This document shows positions 5,349 to 9,214 of a stretch of 9,214 nucleotides of DNA, in pieces. Position 1 is the stretch's first letter, and the number at the start of each line of letters is the position of its first letter. This DNA comes from JBFKOL01 sp041628815 (GTDB taxonomy: Bacteria > Bacteroidota > Bacteroidia > Chitinophagales > Saprospiraceae), in the NCBI GenBank assembly GCA_041628815.1, contig JBFKOL010000162.1:1-9214 (forward strand), written 5' to 3'. Under the pieces are notes generated by a model. It did not search any database, was not told the DNA's origin, and worked only from the letters and a program-made list of their open reading frames with translations. Both the position numbers and the translations under genes were made by a program.

Positions 5349-6947
5349 ATGAAGTTCAACTTACGACAGTATGGAATCGAGGTAGAAGATATTTATCGCA
5401 ATTCAAGTGTACCTGCTCTCTATGAGGTGGCATTGAGTTTGGAAAAGGGTACGGCAGTTTCTGACACCGGTGCTTTGATGGTGTACTCGGGAGAAAAAAC
5501 CGGCCGCAGTCCCAAGGACAAGCGCGTAGTGCGCCACCCGGATTCGGAGAACAACATTGACTGGGGAGACATCAATATCGAACTGGACGAGCATGTCTTT
5601 ATGATCAATCACGAGCGCGCCGTCGACTACCTCAATACCCGTGAACGACTTTTTGTCGTTGATGCATTCGCGGGATGGGATGAGAAATACCGGCTCAAGG
5701 TGCGCATCGTCTGTACCAGGGCATACCATGCGCTCTTTATGCAAAACATGCTCATCATGCCTACAGAAGAAGAGCTGGCAGCATTTGACGAACCTGACTA
5801 CGTAATATTCAATGCGGGTGGATTCCCTGCCAATCGCTATACTTCGAAGATGACTTCCAAAACCAGCATCGACGTACATCTCGAAAAACGCGAAATTGTC
5901 ATCCTGGGTACTCAGTATGCAGGGGAAATGAAGAAAGGTATCTTCTCTATCATGAACTACCTGATGCCATTGCAAGGTGTACTGCCCATGCATTGTTCTG
6001 CCAACGTCGGAAAAAAAGGAGACGTATCCGTGCTCTTCGGATTGTCGGGAACGGGGAAAACGACATTAAGTGCCGATCCCAAACGCAAACTGATCGGCGA
6101 TGACGAGCACTGCTGGACCGACGAAGGTATATTCAACATAGAGGGAGGATGCTATGCCAAAGCCATTGACTTGTCTGAAGAAAACGAACCAGACATCTTT
6201 AAAGCCATTAGGTTTGGAACGGTTCTGGAAAATGTGGTATATGATGAAAAGACCCGTGTGGTCGATTATTCGGATACCACAATTACTCAGAACACGCGTG
6301 CTTCTTATCCGATCAAATTCATTGACAACGTACAATTTCCGTGTATTGCGGGTCATCCAAATCACATCATATTCCTCACCTGTGATGCTTTCGGCATACT
6401 ACCCCCGGTAAGCCAGTTGAGTCCCGAGCAGGCCAGTTACCACTTCATATCAGGGTATACGGCCAAGGTGGCAGGGACCGAGATGGGTGTGACAGAGCCT
6501 CAAGCGACTTTCAGCGCTTGTTTTGGTGCGGCCTTTATGATGTGGCACCCGAATAAATATGCAGAGCTGCTGGCATACAAAATGAAGCGCCATGCGTGTA
6601 AGGCATGGTTGGTAAATACGGGATGGACGGGAGGTTCTCATGGTGTCGGTTCAAGGATCAAGCTGAAATATACCCGGGCCATTATTGACGCCATTCAAAA
6701 TGGGGATTTTGACAACGTAGATTGGATGAAGGATGAAGAATTTGGATTTCAAATTCCCACATCATGTCCCGGTGTGCCATCAGAATTGCTGTTGCCACGG
6801 ATTACATGGGAAGACAAGACGCGATACGATGTCGTCAAGGATAAGTTGATAGATCTTTTTAATAAGAATTTCCAATCATTTGAAAAAAATGTGAATCCTG
6901 AAATTCTTGCCGCAGGACCCAAGTCTGGGGTTGGCGTAAGAGAGTAA
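5349..6947 (+). CDS. pckA: Phosphoenolpyruvate carboxykinase (ATP)
   Basis: A 532-residue ATP-dependent PEPCK: oxaloacetate + ATP gives PEP + ADP + CO2, the entry step of gluconeogenesis in the cytosol. Numbering is from ATG 5349. The substrate arginine R53 is in TGRSPKDK, and the Mn-site residues are K195 (GEMKKG), H215 (PMHCSAN) and D252 (IGDDEHCW). The P-loop GLSGTGKTTL is at 231-240 and R317 at NTRASYP. Nothing essential is missing, and the length is typical (530-540). An upstream in-frame TTG at 5316 would add 11 residues. I prefer ATG 5349 because its start, MKFNLRQYGI, aligns with the family N-terminus (L..YGI), although an AAGGA stands before the TTG. The gene diverges from csp, has an inverted repeat upstream and converges on the CBS gene through a shared terminator, so it is monocistronic. 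Carbon-source control through the upstream dyad is an inference. Confidence 0.97.
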   Translation: MKFNLRQYGIEVEDIYRNSSVPALYEVALSLEKGTAVSDTGALMVYSGEKTGRSPKDKRVVRHPDSENNIDWGDINIELDEHVFMINHERAVDYLNTRERLFVVDAFAGWDEKYRLKVRIVCTRAYHALFMQNMLIMPTEEELAAFDEPDYVIFNAGGFPANRYTSKMTSKTSIDVHLEKREIVILGTQYAGEMKKGIFSIMNYLMPLQGVLPMHCSANVGKKGDVSVLFGLSGTGKTTLSADPKRKLIGDDEHCWTDEGIFNIEGGCYAKAIDLSEENEPDIFKAIRFGTVLENVVYDEKTRVVDYSDTTITQNTRASYPIKFIDNVQFPCIAGHPNHIIFLTCDAFGILPPVSQLSPEQASYHFISGYTAKVAGTEMGVTEPQATFSACFGAAFMMWHPNKYAELLAYKMKRHACKAWLVNTGWTGGSHGVGSRIKLKYTRAIIDAIQNGDFDNVDWMKDEEFGFQIPTSCPGVPSELLLPRITWEDKTRYDVVKDKLIDLFNKNFQSFEKNVNPEILAAGPKSGVGVRE

Positions 6948-6970
6948 TACAAGGAAACAGGTCCATAATA

Positions 6971-7000
6971 AAAAAGGGTGTCTCCAGTGACACCCTTTTT
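6971..7000. terminator. Bidirectional terminator between pckA and the CBS gene
   Basis: GGGTGTC (6976-6982) and GACACCC (6989-6995) pair around a 6-base loop, flanked by AAAAA and TTTTT that extend the stem to 12 bp. T-runs occur in both directions, so it can end pckA on the plus strand and the CBS gene (stop codon at 7002) on the minus strand. Confidence 0.93.
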
Positions 7001-7001
7001 A

Positions 7002-7472
7002 TTACCACGTACTGGTGTTCAAATCTTTGATTGCCCTGAGGATATCGCGACGGCTGATCTGGCCGACCAGCTTTCCTGTATCATCCATGACAAGCAGCCT
7101 CTTGTATTTGGAATGAAGAAATACGTCGGCCACATCCATAATATCGTCGTGCACAGATATCGATTTCATGACATTGGACATATAGGAAGCTACATTGTCT
7201 TTTCCAACGGGCAAGTTGTGATAGTGGCCGCTGAACAGAACATTGAGGCAATCTTTGTCATCGATAAGACCCACTACCTCACCCTTTTCATTGAGGACAG
7301 GGGCACCAGTGATGCGATTATTTAGCAGAGAATCTATTACATCGTTGATCCTGGTATCCGCATGAAAGGTGATAAGATCCTTTGCGCGTGTCATATAGTC
7401 CGTAACGGATGGAGCCTGAAGACTCCTGTCTTTGGGTTCAGCTGTAGCCGGTTTTTGCTGGTAGTTCTTCAT
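7002..7472 (-). CDS. Stand-alone CBS-domain pair protein
   Basis: A 156-residue cytosolic protein made of little more than two CBS domains, at about residues 24-78 and 95-148, which fold together as a Bateman module. Such modules usually bind adenine nucleotides or S-adenosyl ligands and act as energy or metabolite sensors. Visible signs are SVTDYMT...LITFHADT...ITGAPVLNEKGEVVGLIDDKDCL in the first repeat and ASYMS...ISVHDD...YKRLLVMDDTGKLVGQISRRDILRAI in the second. There is no fused enzyme, transporter or DNA-binding domain, so its partner is unknown. I chose ATG 7472 (MKNYQQKP) over the in-frame GTG at 7496 because MKNYQ is a familiar start of this Bacteroidota group. It converges on pckA and shares its terminator; a link to PEPCK is possible but unproven. 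A weak TATCTTTA, one mismatch to the -7 consensus, lies near 7598-7605 on the minus strand. Confidence 0.88.
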   Translation of the reverse strand: MKNYQQKPATAEPKDRSLQAPSVTDYMTRAKDLITFHADTRINDVIDSLLNNRITGAPVLNEKGEVVGLIDDKDCLNVLFSGHYHNLPVGKDNVASYMSNVMKSISVHDDIMDVADVFLHSKYKRLLVMDDTGKLVGQISRRDILRAIKDLNTSTW

Positions 7473-7679
7473 ACAAATTGTTTTGCGGTGAGGCACGAGG
7501 CGTACACCAATGATTTAAAATGATGTTCGTCTAATGGATCGCCGACAAGGAATTGATAGACTTGATGGTCGATCTGTCAGAGCTCTTTGGAGCCCTTTTA
7601 AAGATATAACAATTCGCGATTATTGGATTTCGATTTTTTCGAATGACCCAAAATGCCGTGGATAAGCCGACTTTTAAGG

Positions 7680-8747
7680 TCAACGATTGGTCATAAAATC
7701 ATCAGGTGGTGAAATGAAAACCCCAAAATTCAGATACCAAGAATTTTGAATATCGACGGATAAAACATCACGCATCGACTCCTGGATACTGAAATTCGAA
7801 GTAAAGTTATGTTGATATCCTCCGACCATATTCAGCCATATCCACGGAGCCACCTGTTGCTGAAAATCAAGGACAAACTGGAGTTCGCTGTGGTTGAATG
7901 AAACTTGTCTTTCAATGAGTTCCTGGTCGAATGAATAACTCTCGCCGTTGTATTTGAATCCTCCCATAAGAATGGACGACTCCGAAAGGTTGTACCTTAA
8001 AAATACCTTGGTAGGGAAGGTCGCTTCCAATCCCAGGGATGGCGTGAAATTCTTATTCCAAAAAACAAAAGGCAAAAGGGTAGGGCGGTCGTTCCTGAAA
8101 CTTGAGGAAAAGGCGAGGCCCAAGCCCACTTCATTGTCAGGGTCTTCCTTGATCCCGTATACCACGGCACCATTAAAAATGTGGTACCTGTTTTGCATGG
8201 AGATAAAGGCATCATAGCCTCCACTGAATTGAGAGCGCAATTTGGCGCCAATGTAATTAGACTCGTTCAGCGAAAAGGAAAATGTCAGGTCAAAGGCTGA
8301 GCTCTTCAGGTTAACATTGTCCAATTGTTGCAAAATGCCCTGGTGATCGTTTGACAGGTCGGTAAACTCAAATTGTTCTGCCCAAAACTGGTAGCCCACG
8401 ATCATCTTGAAAGCCTCGGTGCGGATGACGGGGAACCCAGCTTTAACGCGAAATTTTCTGAATTTATCGTATCGGGGATAGGGCTCCCCATATTCACTTC
8501 GGGTAGCCTTTAGATCACCGGGTCCAATCAGATTGTACGACAATTCTATTCCCTTTGATCTCGAACGGTTGCGCACTCCCGGCACGCAAAGGCACTTTAC
8601 TTCCAGGGTCGTCTCATCGAGGTTTTCAAGAAGGATCTCTGGCCTCGTCTGACTTGCCGAAAGAAAGGGCATGAGCATGAGCAGTGGAAAGATCCAACTA
8701 TTGGGAACCGACCATGGGAGTTTCGAAAAGGGATCAGTAATAATCAC
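7680..8747 (-). CDS. Outer-membrane beta-barrel protein (DUF6268-like)
   Basis: A 355-residue exported protein. After a short charged start, residues 17-30 are hydrophobic (NSWIFPLLMLMPFLSAS), with a likely signal peptidase I site after S32 (SAS-Q). The mature part alternates polar and hydrophobic residues in repeated amphipathic strands rich in Tyr, Phe and Trp, for example ELSYNLIGP, FDLTFSFSL, GLGLAFSSSF, KVFLRYNLS and WYLNFGVFIS, typical of an outer-membrane barrel. The overall look fits the Bacteroidota family DUF6268, which I name from memory and not firmly. The start is GTG 8747, overlapping the TGA of the upstream phosphatase gene in GTGA. ATG codons further in would cut the signal peptide short, so GTG is preferred. 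Translational coupling with the phosphatase is likely. The downstream 200 bp contain no strong terminator. No substrate or partner can be named. Confidence 0.75.
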   Translation of the reverse strand: MIITDPFSKLPWSVPNSWIFPLLMLMPFLSASQTRPEILLENLDETTLEVKCLCVPGVRNRSRSKGIELSYNLIGPGDLKATRSEYGEPYPRYDKFRKFRVKAGFPVIRTEAFKMIVGYQFWAEQFEFTDLSNDHQGILQQLDNVNLKSSAFDLTFSFSLNESNYIGAKLRSQFSGGYDAFISMQNRYHIFNGAVVYGIKEDPDNEVGLGLAFSSSFRNDRPTLLPFVFWNKNFTPSLGLEATFPTKVFLRYNLSESSILMGGFKYNGESYSFDQELIERQVSFNHSELQFVLDFQQQVAPWIWLNMVGGYQHNFTSNFSIQESMRDVLSVDIQNSWYLNFGVFISPPDDFMTNR

Positions 8748-9214
8748 AGATGCTCTGTTGTTCGTACGAGACAGTAGAGTATTTCACGGCCGATTTCATC
8801 TACCTTTTCTATATAAACTTCTATTTCTTTGTCCGTGTCATCTGCAGCCTTAGGGTCAACATAGGGAAGGTGAAAGCGTGCCACCGCTCCATGTACCATG
8901 GGGCATCCCTCATCTGCATCGTCGCAGACGGTGATGGCCATGAAGTTTTTCCCGGGGTTGAATTCGTCGTCATATCGTTTGGAGAAAAACATTTTTTCAT
9001 TCAAATCGCGCGTACGGTAATGTGGGTTGTCGCCTTCTTTGGACCGGTAAAGTTCGAACCCTCGGTGCTGAAGGGCAAAAACCATACGGTAGTTGAAGGA
9101 AGTCACATCTGTACCCCCTGACCAGACGCGGAGACCGGGCAGACCAAAATGCTTGGCGCCTATGGCAAGCCACAATTCCGCAAGCTGGCTTCTCCGGGAA
9201 TTGTGTGTACAGAT
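8744..9214 (-). CDS. ArsC-like low-molecular-weight protein-tyrosine phosphatase family (N-terminus cut by window edge)
   Basis: The frame is open to the right edge; 156 residues are visible and the start lies outside. The first visible residues, ICTHNSRRSQLAELW, contain the P-loop C-X5-R (C2 to R8) of the low-molecular-weight phosphatase fold, and the catalytic acid is D120 in YVDPK. Two more cysteines, C97 and C104 in VCDDADEGCP, are spaced seven apart. They sit where thioredoxin-coupled arsenate reductase ArsC carries its C82/C89 pair, so the full ArsC cysteine triad is present. This supports reduction of arsenate to arsenite using thioredoxin, but the P-loop reads CTHNSRR rather than CTGNSCR, and a segment around residues 60-90 looks longer than in Bacillus ArsC. 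It could instead be a tyrosine phosphatase. No arsR or arsenite exporter is visible on this side. Its stop overlaps the start of the barrel gene by 4 bp. Confidence 0.85.
   Translation of the reverse strand: MCTHNSRRSQLAELWLAIGAKHFGLPGLRVWSGGTDVTSFNYRMVFALQHRGFELYRSKEGDNPHYRTRDLNEKMFFSKRYDDEFNPGKNFMAITVCDDADEGCPMVHGAVARFHLPYVDPKAADDTDKEIEVYIEKVDEIGREILYCLVRTTEHL

Noticed and set aside
5403..5993. 196-codon minus-strand frame inside pckA
   Set aside because: It is antisense to conserved PEPCK sequence and has no recognisable motif.
7579..7596. Possible terminator of the barrel gene (GGGCTC/GAGCTC hairpin on the minus strand)
   Set aside because: The stem is only 6-7 pairs with one wobble, no T-tract follows on the minus strand, and it lies over 80 bp from the stop codon.
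8750..9121. 123-codon plus-strand frame opposite the phosphatase gene
   Set aside because: The minus strand encodes a recognisable ArsC/PTP protein across the same bases; the plus frame is a shadow.

Overview
The window looks like a piece of a Bacteroidota chromosome. Several protein families here are typical of that phylum: a DUF6090-type membrane protein, a small XerD-like integrase ending in an SPLDD tail, a stand-alone CBS-pair protein starting MKNYQ, and an outer-membrane barrel resembling DUF6268. Genes lack clear Shine-Dalgarno sites and have A/T-rich leaders, and one good TAnnTTTG-type -7 element is visible. No rRNA, tRNA, CRISPR array or intact insertion sequence was seen. The genus cannot be fixed from this sequence alone.

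Left third (1-2825, all minus strand). The C-terminally cut DUF6090-type gene (1-561) lies downstream of a tyrosine recombinase (678-1559), with a short dyad between them. This pair is the most accessory-looking part. To its right is an intact, more GC-rich membrane dipeptidase of family M19 (1665-2825), whose stop codon lies inside a 7-bp tandem repeat.

Middle (3048-5031). A plus-strand lipoprotein of unknown function has ten further cysteines and a CH...AHLNHGD motif (3048-3662). It is followed by a ribosome hibernation factor (hpf, 3975-4271), which has a leader hairpin and a strong terminator. Next is a gene-free stretch of about 430 bp holding two perfect palindromes. A minus-strand cold-shock protein (4840-5031) follows, ending in two tandem terminators and preceded by a structured leader and a promoter.

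Right half (5032-9214). ATP-dependent PEP carboxykinase (pckA, plus strand) diverges from the cold-shock gene. Its upstream region carries a perfect 9-bp inverted repeat. pckA converges on the CBS-pair gene and the two share one bidirectional terminator. At the right edge, an ArsC-like low-molecular-weight phosphatase (cut at its N-terminus) and a beta-barrel outer-membrane protein overlap by 4 bp (GTGA) and are probably translationally coupled.

Functionally the window mixes housekeeping and stress genes (gluconeogenesis, ribosome hibernation, cold shock, possible arsenate or phosphotyrosine chemistry, dipeptide hydrolysis) with one integrase. No multi-gene defence or biosynthetic system is evident. 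The most interesting points are the structured leaders of csp, hpf and pckA, the cysteine-rich lipoprotein, and the phosphatase/barrel coupling.
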